Source of the DNA: Aquimarina mycalae
GTDB taxonomy: Bacteria > Bacteroidota > Bacteroidia > Flavobacteriales > Flavobacteriaceae
Direction of reading: 5' to 3'
Length of the DNA: 51,343 nt
NCBI RefSeq assembly: GCF_029906345.1
Contig: NZ_JARYGY010000012.1
Span: 1-51,343, forward strand
In this document: positions 26,122 to 34,970 of the stretch, piece after piece
Layout: every line of letters starts with the position of its first letter
How positions within the stretch are numbered: position 1 is the first letter of the stretch
The notes under the pieces: model-generated
Seen by the model: only the letters and a program-made list of their open reading frames with translations
The model's database searches: none
What the model was told of the DNA's origin: nothing
Program-made: the position numbers and the translations under genes

Positions 26122-26199
26122 CGGGTAGTAGCTTAGTCCGGTTAAAGTGCTGGTCTGGGGGACCAGAGATCGGAGGTTCGAATCCTCTCTACCCGACCA
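26122..26199 (+). tRNA. tRNA-Pro (anticodon GGG)
   Basis: Full cloverleaf: acceptor CGGGTAG pairs with CTACCCG; the D arm is GCTT/AAGT; the anticodon stem CTGGT/ACCAG encloses the loop CTGGGGG, giving anticodon GGG with G37 as usual for proline; the T arm is GGAGG-TTCGAAT-CCTCT. A discriminator A and an encoded CCA follow (26197-26199). It reads CCC and, with wobble, CCU codons. Confidence 0.95.
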
Positions 26200-26207
26200 A
26201 TAAAAAA

Positions 26208-26233
26208 AACCGATCAATATTGATCGGTTTTTT
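26208..26233. terminator. Bidirectional terminator after tRNA-Pro
   Basis: CCGATCAATATTGATCGG (26210-26227) is a perfect palindrome flanked by As on the left and Ts on the right, so it can terminate the tRNA on the plus strand and the SnoaL-like gene on the minus strand. Confidence 0.85.
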
Positions 26234-26251
26234 AGCTATCTATATTATCTA

Positions 26252-26608
26252 TTAAGCGTGGTAATAACGCTCTCTATAGATTTTTCCATCTTTCCATTCT
26301 GTAACCACAGTCTGTTCAGAAAGCATAGTACTTCCGTCTTTTAATTTTAATTCCATAACAGCATCATAAAAAGAATGATTGCCATTAATAGCATAATTAT
26401 TCACTTCGTATCGCACGAATTCAGAAAGTTGATTGTCAATAAAATCTTGTTCAAATTTTAGATTGAACTCTTTTCCTTTTTTGGGTTGATCATTACTTTC
26501 TCTAAGTTCTACATCATCATGTAAATATGTTTCCATAGCTTCAATAAAAGCTCCTTTTGATAATAATTCGTGTACGTGTTTTAGATTATTTTCGATTGTA
26601 TTGTTCAT
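26252..26608 (-). CDS. SnoaL-like / NTF2-fold protein
   Basis: 118 residues with the alpha+beta cone pattern of the SnoaL/NTF2 superfamily. An N-terminal helix with LLSKGAFIEAMETYLHDDVELRES, a middle part ending in NGNHSFYDAVMELKLKDG, and the C-terminal strand TVVTEWKDGKIYRERYYH, with W/D/G-K-I typical of the family, can all be seen. Members are small cytosolic isomerases, hydrolases or stress-related ligand binders; no catalytic residues can be named here. A match to the -7 promoter element (TACATTTG on the minus strand, 26645-26638) lies about 30 nt before the start. It is a single-gene unit ending at the bidirectional terminator shared with tRNA-Pro. Confidence 0.8.
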   Translation of the reverse strand: MNNTIENNLKHVHELLSKGAFIEAMETYLHDDVELRESNDQPKKGKEFNLKFEQDFIDNQLSEFVRYEVNNYAINGNHSFYDAVMELKLKDGSTMLSEQTVVTEWKDGKIYRERYYHA

Positions 26609-26785
26609 ATGTTTTATTTTTTTGATTATTTATTGTACAAATGTAGAGTGGATACACAGTAAATAAAATGAATATTATTCCCTTTACATGGTACATTTTT
26701 CTTTTTGAAGAAATTTTGAATATAATATTGATGTTTACATATAAAAAATTGAAGTTATGAGATAGTGTATAGTTAAAATCGGGCA

Positions 26786-26818
26786 CAAAAAAATGGTTTA
26801 CCAGAAATGATAAACCAT
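26786..26818 (-). terminator. Terminator of the OmpA-like gene
   Basis: ATGGTTTA (26793-26800) pairs with TAAACCAT (26811-26818) around a 10-nt loop; the minus strand continues with seven Ts. It is 36 nt beyond the stop at 26855. Confidence 0.7.
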
Positions 26819-26854
26819 CTTTATATTATAATTAATATAGTTGTATCTATATAG

Positions 26855-27664
26855 TTATTTTTTCATATTATCTTTTACTAAACCATAAAACTGATCAAAT
26901 TTTGGATCAATAATAATCCTTGTAACTGTTTCAATACCTTCGGTAGCGTATTCACTTTTTCCCAAAGCTTCCATTCGTTTTGGGTCTACTTTGTAATCTG
27001 ATTGTAATACTCTAACAATGGAAGCTGCTTGTCTGGCACTTAAATCCCAATTATCGATAAGCTTTTTCCCATCTAGTTTCAAAGCATTGCTATTTCCTTC
27101 AACAGTGATCTTAAGGTTAGGATTAGCATTGAGTGTAGCAGCGATTTTTTCTAATGTTGGTTTTGCTTTTGGATCTACAATGTAGTTTTTATCGTTTTCT
27201 CCAAAAAGTGTAGTATTTGGCAATACAATATATATTGTACCATTACTTATTTTTATTTGATCACCACCAATAGCATTTTTAAAGGTACTAAATACAGCAA
27301 GATTAATGGAGTCATTGGCAGTAATAGCATCATTAATTGCATTTAATTGATCATCTTTTGCTTTGATAATCTCTTGAGATTTCTGGAGATTACTAGCTTT
27401 TTTATTAGAGAGTTCGGTAAAACTATTCATATTAGCAAGAAGAGAGGCATTGGTCTCTTTCAGGTCATTGACCTGAGTTTCCATAGATTTTACTTGAGCC
27501 TCGCTCACTTTTTCATTTTTACGAGATTCGGTTAACTCTCCTTTTGTGGTTTTTAATTCTTTTCTTAGTAGATCGATTTCTGCTATTAAATCTTTCTTTT
27601 TTTGTGCGTGTACAAATGAATTGGTTACTAGTAGTACAGAGGCAAATAAAATAATTTTTCTCAT
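26855..27664 (-). CDS. OmpA-family protein with coiled coil
   Basis: 269 residues from the ATG at 27664 (MRKIILFASVLLVTNSFVHAQ signal peptide); the frame is open 39 nt further upstream but that extension would bury the signal. A long coiled coil (about 25-115) precedes a C-terminal OmpA-like peptidoglycan-binding domain. The domain is marked by VDPKAKPTLEKIAATLNANP, ITVEGNSNA, the conserved NWDLSARQAASIVRVL, and a DPKRMEALGKSEY segment. It is expected to lie in the periplasm and tether the envelope to the cell wall. It is 68 nt downstream of a small lipoprotein gene on the same strand, so the two may be co-transcribed with the PepSY gene upstream. It has its own terminator. Confidence 0.88.
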   Translation of the reverse strand: MRKIILFASVLLVTNSFVHAQKKKDLIAEIDLLRKELKTTKGELTESRKNEKVSEAQVKSMETQVNDLKETNASLLANMNSFTELSNKKASNLQKSQEIIKAKDDQLNAINDAITANDSINLAVFSTFKNAIGGDQIKISNGTIYIVLPNTTLFGENDKNYIVDPKAKPTLEKIAATLNANPNLKITVEGNSNALKLDGKKLIDNWDLSARQAASIVRVLQSDYKVDPKRMEALGKSEYATEGIETVTRIIIDPKFDQFYGLVKDNMKK

Positions 27665-27732
27665 TGGTTTAAGCGATTTGTTGCAGCTGCTAAAATATAA
27701 CATTTTTACAAACTATAAGTAAAACCGTTTGG

Positions 27733-28173
27733 TTATGACTGGTCTAAAAGCTTATCAGCTTGATCTATACTTGAATTAATTTGATCTCTTAGTTTATTTA
27801 CTTCAATTTCTTCCTGCTCAAGCATTTTCATCTTGGTATTGAATTTTTCCTTATCATCTGCCGTATTTTCTTCACCATAAGGAAACTTGGTACTAAAATC
27901 ACTCATCCAATCCATCATAAAATCATAAGAGTCTTTTAAATCCTTTTGCGCCTTCGCATAATTTTTACCTTGACTGGTAGTATCTATTTTAGATTCTAAC
28001 TCTTTTATTAAAGTACTCATTTGCCCCATTTTTGGCATTACTTCATCGTGGACATCAATTATTTTTTGCATTAAAGTATCAAACTCTTGTTCTTCTTTAG
28101 AGAGTTGATTACAGGAAAAAAAAACTAAAAGCCCTAGTATACAAAGGATGTAATGTATGTTGCTATTTTTCAT
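27733..28173 (-). CDS. Small helical lipoprotein
   Basis: 146 residues from the ATG at 28173 (MKNSNIHYILCILGLLVFFS), with a further in-frame ATG 24 nt upstream. The lipobox VFFSC places a lipid-modified cysteine at about residue 21, so it is membrane-anchored; Ser or Asn follows the Cys, which usually directs it to the outer membrane side. The rest is helical and acidic (VHDEVMPKMGQMSTLIKELE, then QEEIEVNKLRDQINSSIDQA), resembling the flavobacterial lipoproteins sometimes called viral A-type inclusion-like. Function is unknown. Spacing of about 46-70 nt to its same-strand neighbours suggests it may belong to the PepSY transcription unit. Confidence 0.75.
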   Translation of the reverse strand: MKNSNIHYILCILGLLVFFSCNQLSKEEQEFDTLMQKIIDVHDEVMPKMGQMSTLIKELESKIDTTSQGKNYAKAQKDLKDSYDFMMDWMSDFSTKFPYGEENTADDKEKFNTKMKMLEQEEIEVNKLRDQINSSIDQADKLLDQS

Positions 28174-28243
28174 TATAACAGGTTTACGTGTTTTCAAATG
28201 TATTACTTTTTTGGATATGACTAGATATGCTATCTCTTACGAG

Positions 28244-29497
28244 TTAAGAAAGTCTTTTTATATAACTACCTTTCCGAAAGTATTCTATTCCTATAATTAG
28301 CAATAAGCTTATTCCAAATAAAGGAAAAACTATAGCAAGTATCGCAAGAAGCACCATAATTCCATATCCAACTTTAAAAGTTGCTGGTACTTTGGGTACG
28401 CCCCAACTTTTCTTCCGCTTTCTATACGCATAGGAAAGTATAGCCGAAAGGCTCATTATATTTAGTGTAATTGCAGTAAAAAGCATTAACCCCCAATTCC
28501 AAATGCCAAATTGACCTTGATGAAAAGCCATAAACCACATTCTCCCTCTCATAAGAATCCCTACATCCTTCCAAGTATGATGTAATATAGTTTTTCCTGA
28601 ATATTGATCAAAATGAATTTTTTGTTGAGATGATAAATCCGATGGGTTTAGATTAGATACACTATAGACTCCTTTAGGCCCTTTAGGGAAACTAAGAGTC
28701 ACTTGACCAGGTAACTGTAACATTTTTACTTGTTCTACCATTTGATCTAATGTTAAAGGGTTTTCATTAATACTAGATTGTAGTTGATTTCCTTGCCAAG
28801 TGCTGGGATATCCTGTATTAGTGACTTTTTGTAGTTTTTTGAAGTTTTCCCCAAAAACATCTGTCCACGGGAATCCTCCAGCCAAGATCATTAATAATAG
28901 TATAGATATCCAAAACCCTGAGATGGCGTGTAGATCTCTATAAAAAGTTCTTCGATCATGATTAGTTCGAGGTATAAAGTACCCTCTTATTTTCCAAGTA
29001 CTGGATGGCCACCAAATATATAACCCAGTAATTATTAATACAATCATCCAACTTGCCACAAGTTCTATAATCTTGGTTCCGAATGTGCCCATTAAAAGTT
29101 CACCGTGTAGTTTTCTTACTGTATACATATCGGTTTTTTTATCAATGATTTCTCCTGATACTTCACCATTATATGGATTTATGAATAAACTACTTTTACC
29201 GCCAAATTTGCCCGAAACAAACTGAGTAGCTTGGTTAGGAGATGATCGAATGATTATAGAATTTGGTTTTTTAATGGCATTAGTATTTGCAATTTCCCAT
29301 TGTTCTTGTAAAGAGATGGGACTACCTTGAACCACAACTTCTTTTATGTGTTTTTGTCTCGGTGTTTCATAATCTGATTTAAATAAGTATATAGTTCCAG
29401 TGATAGAAAGTATAAGAACAAAAGGTAGTGATATTAACCCTGCAACGAAGTGCCATTTCCATAACCAGATATGTAGTGTTGATTTTTTTTTCATCAT
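28244..29497 (-). CDS. PepSY-domain membrane protein (PiuB/iron-uptake type)
   Basis: 417 residues. Four main membrane segments: near 20-38 (LISLPFVLILSITGTIYLF), 140-160 (VASWMIVLIITGLYIWWPSS), 195-215 (SGFWISILLLMILAGGFPWTD) and pairs near 345-400. The first is preceded by the family's LHIWLWKWHFVAGL. Periplasmic PepSY-like segments lie between. Related proteins are linked to reduction of ferric siderophores at the inner membrane after uptake by a TonB receptor, here encoded just upstream on the same strand (gap 166 nt). Conserved histidines such as H17 and those in RDLHAISG and FMAFHQGQFG could bind heme or metal. The iron role is established for relatives; the ligand here is not known. 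Confidence 0.9.
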   Translation of the reverse strand: MMKKKSTLHIWLWKWHFVAGLISLPFVLILSITGTIYLFKSDYETPRQKHIKEVVVQGSPISLQEQWEIANTNAIKKPNSIIIRSSPNQATQFVSGKFGGKSSLFINPYNGEVSGEIIDKKTDMYTVRKLHGELLMGTFGTKIIELVASWMIVLIITGLYIWWPSSTWKIRGYFIPRTNHDRRTFYRDLHAISGFWISILLLMILAGGFPWTDVFGENFKKLQKVTNTGYPSTWQGNQLQSSINENPLTLDQMVEQVKMLQLPGQVTLSFPKGPKGVYSVSNLNPSDLSSQQKIHFDQYSGKTILHHTWKDVGILMRGRMWFMAFHQGQFGIWNWGLMLFTAITLNIMSLSAILSYAYRKRKKSWGVPKVPATFKVGYGIMVLLAILAIVFPLFGISLLLIIGIEYFRKGSYIKRLS

Positions 29498-29574
29498 CCA
29501 AGTATTATTAAGAGATTTTATTTCAAAAAAGATCTACTGCCACCATTTTCTATTACCCCATAATAGAGAAGTAA

Positions 29575-29604
29575 CGTTTACAAAAACAAATCATACGTGT
29601 AAAC
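29575..29604. promoter_or_regulatory. GTTTAC/GTAAAC motif pair between receptor and PepSY genes
   Basis: CGTTTAC (29575-29581) and ACGTGTAAAC (29595-29604) form an inverted pair. The same hexamer recurs three times upstream of the TonB receptor (32139-32144, 32185-32190, 32225-32232 region). A shared regulator of the uptake genes is inferred. Confidence 0.3.
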
Positions 29605-29663
29605 AGAGTCAACGTCACCATATGTGACAGCAGATCATAATTGTGTTCTTAGAAAATTAAATA

Positions 29664-31994
29664 TTAAAAGTTATATCTAACTCCAAGATGAAAAGATCTA
29701 GGATTACCTATGGTAAAACTATTTTCATTTCTAAATCTATTATATGAAGCTCTGGCTGCATATAATTCATCAAAAATGTTTAATACGTGTGCCCAGATTT
29801 CAAATCCATTATAATTAACAACGGCTCTTAGGTTAAATACATTATGACCATCATAGGTTGCGGTATCAAAAGTTCCATCATCGTTTTCTATTTGATTTTC
29901 AAAGCTGGTGTTGTAACCACCAACTAGTTCATGTTCTCCTGTAATGCTAACACCAAAGTTGCCATATTTCTTATTGTAGGTAATTAAAGAAGTCCCTAGT
30001 AGGCTAGGAGCAGTTTCTCTTTCAGTGTCAGAATAATCAATTCCACTGTCAAAAAAATCTATATATTGATGTTTAGCATAACTTCCATTATGAGCAATAG
30101 ATAGTGCTTTTATAGGTTTCCAGCTTACTCCATATTCGATACCGTAGGATCTGGTTTTACCAGCATTGGTATTAAAAAAGTTATCATCTTCATCACGTAA
30201 AGTTATCAAAGTGTTTTTTCCTTCTAACACATATATAGCGGCATCAAATCTAATGTTTAATGGGATTGAAAAATATCCTCCAATTTCATAATTATTGTAT
30301 CTACTTGGTTTAATTCCTTGAACCTGATTTCTGTTACGGTATAAAGTAGAAACCTGAGGAGGCGTAAAACCTTGAGAATAGTTTGCGTAGATACCTGTTT
30401 GATTGGAAAAATTATAGTTAACCCCTAATTTGGGAGTAAGGTTGTTAAAATTATCTACAGCATCTTCAACTCCTACAATTTCATCTACTTGGTTATCATA
30501 ATCATATTCAAAACCGTCATATCGTATTGCTGCAGTTATTTTTAGTGGATCGATTGGTGATATTTCATATTGCAAGAACCCCGCATAGTTAAAGATATCT
30601 GCCTCATAATTCAATATAAAATCTCCTGAATTGATATTGAAATCAATATTTCTTCCCGTAGTAGGATCTACTGTAATACTAGTTGTTTCTGCTACATATT
30701 TTTGCGGTGAAAAATCACCAGTTGCACCAATGATCAGGGAAGAATTAGCAATGTTAAAATCTAACTTGTGTTGTATCAACCCAACAAAACTTCTGAATTG
30801 ATTAGAATTGATTTCTCCAGATCCAAACCCTGTTAGTTGACCTTGATCTCGAAACTGACGTATTCGATAGGATGGATTTTGGTCCATTTTGTTATCTCTT
30901 ACTATAAAATTAAAAGATGTTTTATTATTTGTATTCCAAAATTTATCAACTGTCGTTCTTATTCTAAAGGCAATAGCTTCTCTTTCGGTAAATGTTTGAT
31001 CACTTTCAAAATTTCCACTAGTATAATCTGCTTCACTAATAGAACCAGTCATATCTGATCTATAATCAACAATATCAAAAACAGTAGTCCATTTTGCCGT
31101 TGACGAAAGGTCATAAACGGTTTTAAAAGTAAGCGCAAGTTTTTCGTAATCACTATGCTCAATCGGTCCATCTTTTCGTTGAACATAATGTCCGCCAAGA
31201 TAAAAGCCAAACCTATCATTTGTTGTATCAGCGACTTCTAATTCGTAGCGAGATAATCCAATGTCATTAGTTTGAAAACCAATGCTTCCGCTCAGCTTTT
31301 CTGTAGGGTTTTTAGTTATGAAATTGAAACTCCCGCCAATAGATTCGCTTCCATAAATACTCGAGGCTGGACCTTTAAGAACTTCTAAACGTCCATAAGA
31401 AATATCATTCATTTCTAAGAGAGCATTATGATTGAAGACTGAAGTAGGGCGAATTTGTAATCCGTCTTCTAAGTATAAGAAAAGAGCCTTTGTCGATATA
31501 GGAGAACGAACAGCCATAAAATGCTGCTCATTACTCGCTGCTCTAGAAGTAGCCATGAAAACTCCAGGCACTTGATTTACTAATTGATCAATACCAAAAG
31601 CTTTGGTTTCGTTTATGGTTCTTGCCGATATGGTCGAAATCGATCCAGGGACCTCAGAACGTTTCTGAATTTCTCTGCTTGCGGATGTTACCAATACTTC
31701 ATCTAAAGCTACATTATCTTCGGTAAGTCTTATAGTATTGATTCCTGAAGTAAGTGTTGCTTTTTTTGTGATATATCCCAAAAAACTCACGATTACTTCA
31801 TTAGAGTTTTGAAGATGTATGGTAAAGGAACCATCATTAGTACTCATTACTCCATTCAATGAGTCATTATGTGCTATAATCGTAGCTCCAGATAAGGGTT
31901 CATTAGAATTATTTACAATCGTCCCGTTAAATTTTTGTGCATAACTATGAATTCCTAAACATAGGAAAATAGTTGATATTAATATCTTTTTCAT
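29664..31994 (-). CDS. TonB-dependent outer-membrane receptor, probably siderophore/iron type
   Basis: 776 residues. Signal peptide (about 1-19, IHSYAQ), then an N-terminal carboxypeptidase-regulatory-like (CarbopepD) domain (about 20-100, GTIVNNSNEPLSGATI) common in Bacteroidota receptors. A plug domain follows (EVPGSISTISARTI ... GRLEVLKGPASSIYGSESIGGSFNF, split by variable loops). A C-terminal beta barrel ends in FHLGVRYNF with the terminal aromatic. It imports a large ligand across the outer membrane using TonB energy. The next gene, a PepSY protein, and the small cysteine protein upstream are neighbours typical of ferric siderophore loci, so iron is the likely cargo. It lacks the SusD partner of polysaccharide receptors. 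Confidence 0.93.
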   Translation of the reverse strand: MKKILISTIFLCLGIHSYAQKFNGTIVNNSNEPLSGATIIAHNDSLNGVMSTNDGSFTIHLQNSNEVIVSFLGYITKKATLTSGINTIRLTEDNVALDEVLVTSASREIQKRSEVPGSISTISARTINETKAFGIDQLVNQVPGVFMATSRAASNEQHFMAVRSPISTKALFLYLEDGLQIRPTSVFNHNALLEMNDISYGRLEVLKGPASSIYGSESIGGSFNFITKNPTEKLSGSIGFQTNDIGLSRYELEVADTTNDRFGFYLGGHYVQRKDGPIEHSDYEKLALTFKTVYDLSSTAKWTTVFDIVDYRSDMTGSISEADYTSGNFESDQTFTEREAIAFRIRTTVDKFWNTNNKTSFNFIVRDNKMDQNPSYRIRQFRDQGQLTGFGSGEINSNQFRSFVGLIQHKLDFNIANSSLIIGATGDFSPQKYVAETTSITVDPTTGRNIDFNINSGDFILNYEADIFNYAGFLQYEISPIDPLKITAAIRYDGFEYDYDNQVDEIVGVEDAVDNFNNLTPKLGVNYNFSNQTGIYANYSQGFTPPQVSTLYRNRNQVQGIKPSRYNNYEIGGYFSIPLNIRFDAAIYVLEGKNTLITLRDEDDNFFNTNAGKTRSYGIEYGVSWKPIKALSIAHNGSYAKHQYIDFFDSGIDYSDTERETAPSLLGTSLITYNKKYGNFGVSITGEHELVGGYNTSFENQIENDDGTFDTATYDGHNVFNLRAVVNYNGFEIWAHVLNIFDELYAARASYNRFRNENSFTIGNPRSFHLGVRYNF

Positions 31995-32325
31995 TATTTG
32001 TTGGTGTACAAGTATTATACATCATTCGTTAGATGATGCATATTTAGGTTTTTAAAGTAATATTCGATTCTTACGACACGTATAGTATTTCTTCGCGTAG
32101 AGTTTCTATGTGTTCATGTATTATTTTCAATAAAGCGTTTACCATTAAAATATGGGTATAGACTTAGAGATAAGACATGATTTTGTAAACAATTCTTAGC
32201 TTAAAATGACCATGTCAGATCATGTGTAAACGTTCTGAATAGTTCACGATTTGCATAGGAACAATACCGAATAAAAACATTGTGTTATTCGTCGTATATT
32301 CTGTTATTACGATATGTGAGGGTAA
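31995..32325. promoter_or_regulatory. 331-bp region upstream of the TonB receptor gene
   Basis: No gene seen. It contains three copies of a GTTTAC/GTAAAC core: GCGTTTACC (32137-32145), TTGTAAAC (32183-32190) and TGTAAACGTT (32225-32234). These match the pair in the 29575-29604 region. It also holds a short CATGTCAGATCATG near-palindrome (32211-32224). I see no canonical Fur box. Regulatory use is inferred from recurrence next to both uptake genes. Confidence 0.35.
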
Positions 32326-32718
32326 TTAAGAGAAGTAAATTTCTGGAGGGTGATCAATGTTATCAGTAACATTTTCTAAGTGTAAATAATTAGGTTTCCA
32401 ATGTTGTTTATATTTATATAAAAAGAATGTGTTGTTTTTAATATGAATAGTGTTTTCTTCAAAAAATAAAGGGATAAATGCTTCTACAATTACTGTTAAT
32501 GAATTGGATTTGTCCTCATTAGAAGTTTCCAGATTCATTTTCATCTGGTTCATAAGATAACATTTTCCGTTACAGTTTAGTTTTGGTCTTTCCTTATTGA
32601 CACAATATTTCTCTATAATTGTATCAATATTGAGTTGATAATAGAGAACATTACTAATTTCTATTGCTGGCCTAATTGCAAAAGCAGTAAATATTAGTAT
32701 GGAAAAAAAGAGTCTCAA
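32326..32718 (-). CDS. Small cysteine-motif protein linked to TonB receptor loci
   Basis: 130 residues. The N-terminus (MRLFFSILIFTAFAIRPAIE) is hydrophobic, a signal or anchor segment. The only clear motif is the cysteine cluster EKYCVNKERPKLNCNGKCYL (about 37-56), three cysteines and surrounding polar residues suited to a metal or a disulfide. The tail ends HPPEIYFS. I recognise this CVN...CNGKC form as a recurring Bacteroidota protein next to TonB receptors in metal-uptake loci, with no established function. It lies on the same strand as the receptor, 331 nt upstream, so it may have its own promoter. Confidence 0.7.
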   Translation of the reverse strand: MRLFFSILIFTAFAIRPAIEISNVLYYQLNIDTIIEKYCVNKERPKLNCNGKCYLMNQMKMNLETSNEDKSNSLTVIVEAFIPLFFEENTIHIKNNTFFLYKYKQHWKPNYLHLENVTDNIDHPPEIYFS

Positions 32719-32794
32719 CTTTGTGCGTTCAAATTTTATACAAATATACTATTCTTAGGCTATAATGTTATCCAAAAAACTTATGAAATAGAAA

Positions 32795-33730
32795 TTATAA
32801 TTTAAGCGAAGCACTATAAATTCTACTTAACCCATTTTTATAGGAGTGCATTAGTTTTAAAAGCTGTTGTAGATTTCTTGATTTAGAAAAATCCTGTTGG
32901 ATTGATGTTCTTTTGCTTGTAAAATATAGTGTTGAGGTCTTTTGATCATAGTATGGGCAATAGTCCATTTTATCTGAGTTGATAGTGGCTGTTAGATTTG
33001 TTGCTTTTGACCAACTACCATCTTTAGATTTACGAGAAATGTATAGATCACCACTGCCTAAACCATCTTTACGTTGATATGCTCCGAAGATTAAAAAAGA
33101 TTCATCTGGAGCGATATAAGAATTATATTCATATCCTTCAGAATTTATGGCTTCACTTAATGAAATAGGTTTAGAATAGGTGTTATTTTCCCATACACTC
33201 ATAAAAATATCATCTTTACCTTTTGTTCCTTCTCCTGTACTGGTAAAATATAAATTACCATTTCTTGCTATTGAAGGGTAGAATTCATCACCTTCTGTAT
33301 TGATTGGGTTTCCTAAATTAATAGGAGCAGACCAGTCTGATGTAACTTTGGATCTTTTAATATACCATATGTCCTGATCTTTGGGTTCTGTATTAGTATT
33401 ATTTTTAGGTCTATTCGAAACAAAAAATAATCTAAGTCCGTCTGGTGAAAACATGGCTTCCAGATCAGTGTATTGACCAGAGAATGGAGCAACTATTGGA
33501 GCTGTCCATTTACCATCTACTTTGGTTGTTTTTATGATGGTAGAAAGTTCTCCTAAATAACCTTGAGCCGTAAAGTAAACTTCATTCTGATTTGGAGATA
33601 TTGTAAAATCTCTAACATTCGGAAATTGTGAAATAATTTCTGGTAGAATAGATTGTATTTTAGAAGAAGTCTCTTGACTATATAAAAATTGTATAGTAGC
33701 AATAAAAAGAAATAGTATAGTTTTTTTCAT
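32795..33730 (-). CDS. Exported PD40/TolB-like beta-propeller protein
   Basis: 311 residues with a signal peptide (MKKTILFLFIATIQFLYSQ). The rest is built of repeated PD40-type (TolB, WD40-like) blades: MFSPDGLRLFFVSNR, SIARNGNLYFTSTGEG, IAPDESFLIFGAYQ and STLYFTSKR, each with the SPDG/Y-F-S pattern. Such propellers in Bacteroidota act as periplasmic or surface binding scaffolds, often beside OmpA domains. Here no second domain follows. The last repeat is interrupted by a basic segment (KSRNLQQLLKLMHSYKNG), which looks like a degenerate or alternative C-terminal blade. It is alone: neighbours are 76 and 87 nt away and unrelated. Confidence 0.85.
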   Translation of the reverse strand: MKKTILFLFIATIQFLYSQETSSKIQSILPEIISQFPNVRDFTISPNQNEVYFTAQGYLGELSTIIKTTKVDGKWTAPIVAPFSGQYTDLEAMFSPDGLRLFFVSNRPKNNTNTEPKDQDIWYIKRSKVTSDWSAPINLGNPINTEGDEFYPSIARNGNLYFTSTGEGTKGKDDIFMSVWENNTYSKPISLSEAINSEGYEYNSYIAPDESFLIFGAYQRKDGLGSGDLYISRKSKDGSWSKATNLTATINSDKMDYCPYYDQKTSTLYFTSKRTSIQQDFSKSRNLQQLLKLMHSYKNGLSRIYSASLKL

Positions 33731-33817
33731 AAAACATATCAGTAATAGATGATGTTGAATATAAAAATTATTGCAATGACCGAGTATTAAATATTTTATA
33801 AAACTAAACCGCTAATT

Positions 33818-34414
33818 TTAAGTTCCGATTAAATTTTTAAAAACATCTTTTAATTTTTCAATCATAGATTTAGCAAATAGTCCTGCTAATAGTGACCAAA
33901 AAATTACGTTGGACTCATCGAATTCTTCAGTACGATATTTAAAAACTCCAATGATTTGAAAACCATAATAAATTATAAAACCTGATAATATCCCAAGTAT
34001 TGGTCTAATAGCAAAGAATGTAGACATACGCACGCTAAACTTATCCTTAGGAAATTCATCAGGATATTTCATTCCATTTTTAAATTCCCAGCCATTTGCT
34101 TTTCGTTGTAGTACAGAAATTAAGGCAGATACACTACTACCTAATATTCCTGATAAGATACAAATCCAAATTATTTCTAAAAGTAATTTGTAGTTCATTA
34201 TTATAATTAATGCAGTCAATATAATGCATACAATTAAAATGAATAGCACTACTCTGAAACGATTTCTTAATTCAGGTTCTTCTTGAACTAAATATTCTTG
34301 TGCTTTTTTAGTCTGTATTTCTTTTAATCTAGCTGAAATGTTTTTGACTTCTTTTTTTAGACGTAAAACCTGCGATTGAAGCTCTTTGAACTCATTTAAA
34401 TTTTCATTGCTCAT
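33818..34414 (-). CDS. Membrane protein with N-terminal coiled coil
   Basis: 198 residues, not recognised as a named family. Residues 1-48 are a charged coiled coil (FKELQSQVLRLKKEVKNISA). Four hydrophobic segments follow: about 53-73 (VVLFILIVCIILTALIIIMNY), 75-98 (LLEIIWICILSGILGSSVSA), 129-150 (FFAIRPILGILSGFIIYYGF) and 168-186 (VIFWSLLAGLFAKSMIEKL). The glycine/serine pattern GILGSSVSA and the AxxGILSGF helix suggest close helix packing. No enzyme motif or channel signature is seen. It is a single gene on its strand. Confidence 0.7.
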   Translation of the reverse strand: MSNENLNEFKELQSQVLRLKKEVKNISARLKEIQTKKAQEYLVQEEPELRNRFRVVLFILIVCIILTALIIIMNYKLLLEIIWICILSGILGSSVSALISVLQRKANGWEFKNGMKYPDEFPKDKFSVRMSTFFAIRPILGILSGFIIYYGFQIIGVFKYRTEEFDESNVIFWSLLAGLFAKSMIEKLKDVFKNLIGT

Positions 34415-34499
34415 GTGGATTTAATTTTAAACGGGGAACAATGTTACTTTTTACTTTATGGGTATAAAGTATTTGTGGGATACACTGTAATATACGAAA

Positions 34500-34817
34500 T
34501 TATACAGGAATGGTCTCTTTAATTAGTTCATCAGCTTGTTCCCAATCCATATTAATAATAGGAATAGAATATAAGATTGGCATAGCATCGACAAATTTTT
34601 CTCTTAGTTTTTTGTCAATAGTGTTAAATAGTAATGCTTTGGTTTTTCCCATGATTAAGGTTTGATTAGTACTTTGAGCGGTGCCATTTTCCAAACGTTT
34701 TCTAATTATTACGTTTTCAAGAATCATAGAATTTAAAATAAGTTTCTCTTTATTTAAGAAATCTGCGATTTCAATGGCTTTATCTTCAGTATCTGCAATA
34801 ATGTGAATTAATATCAT
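34500..34817 (-). CDS. CutA-like protein (PII-like trimeric fold)
   Basis: 105 residues with the layout of the CutA1/divalent-ion tolerance family: a first strand (MILIHIIADTEDKAIEIADF), an N-terminal helix, a middle beta hairpin (SMILENVIIRKRLENG), a long strand-helix (TLIMGKTKALLFNTIDKKLRE) and the C-terminal SIPIINMDWEQADELIKET, where the conserved CutA W is present. The usual conserved cysteine (ACVN) is absent; the segment reads ILNSMILE. The family forms trimers; the copper-tolerance role is uncertain and this member may have lost metal binding. It is a stand-alone gene. Confidence 0.55.
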   Translation of the reverse strand: MILIHIIADTEDKAIEIADFLNKEKLILNSMILENVIIRKRLENGTAQSTNQTLIMGKTKALLFNTIDKKLREKFVDAMPILYSIPIINMDWEQADELIKETIPV

Positions 34818-34970
34818 TTCTTTTAGATTTAAAATTAATCAAAGATAAAGATTGAATATGGGTTTATGTGTCACGTTAACAGGGTGTTAAGTTCTTTTTT
34901 TTGTAATTACAAAAACTTGTAGTGGTAAGATTTATTTAGATATAAGGAGTACATGGGATATAACTAGACG

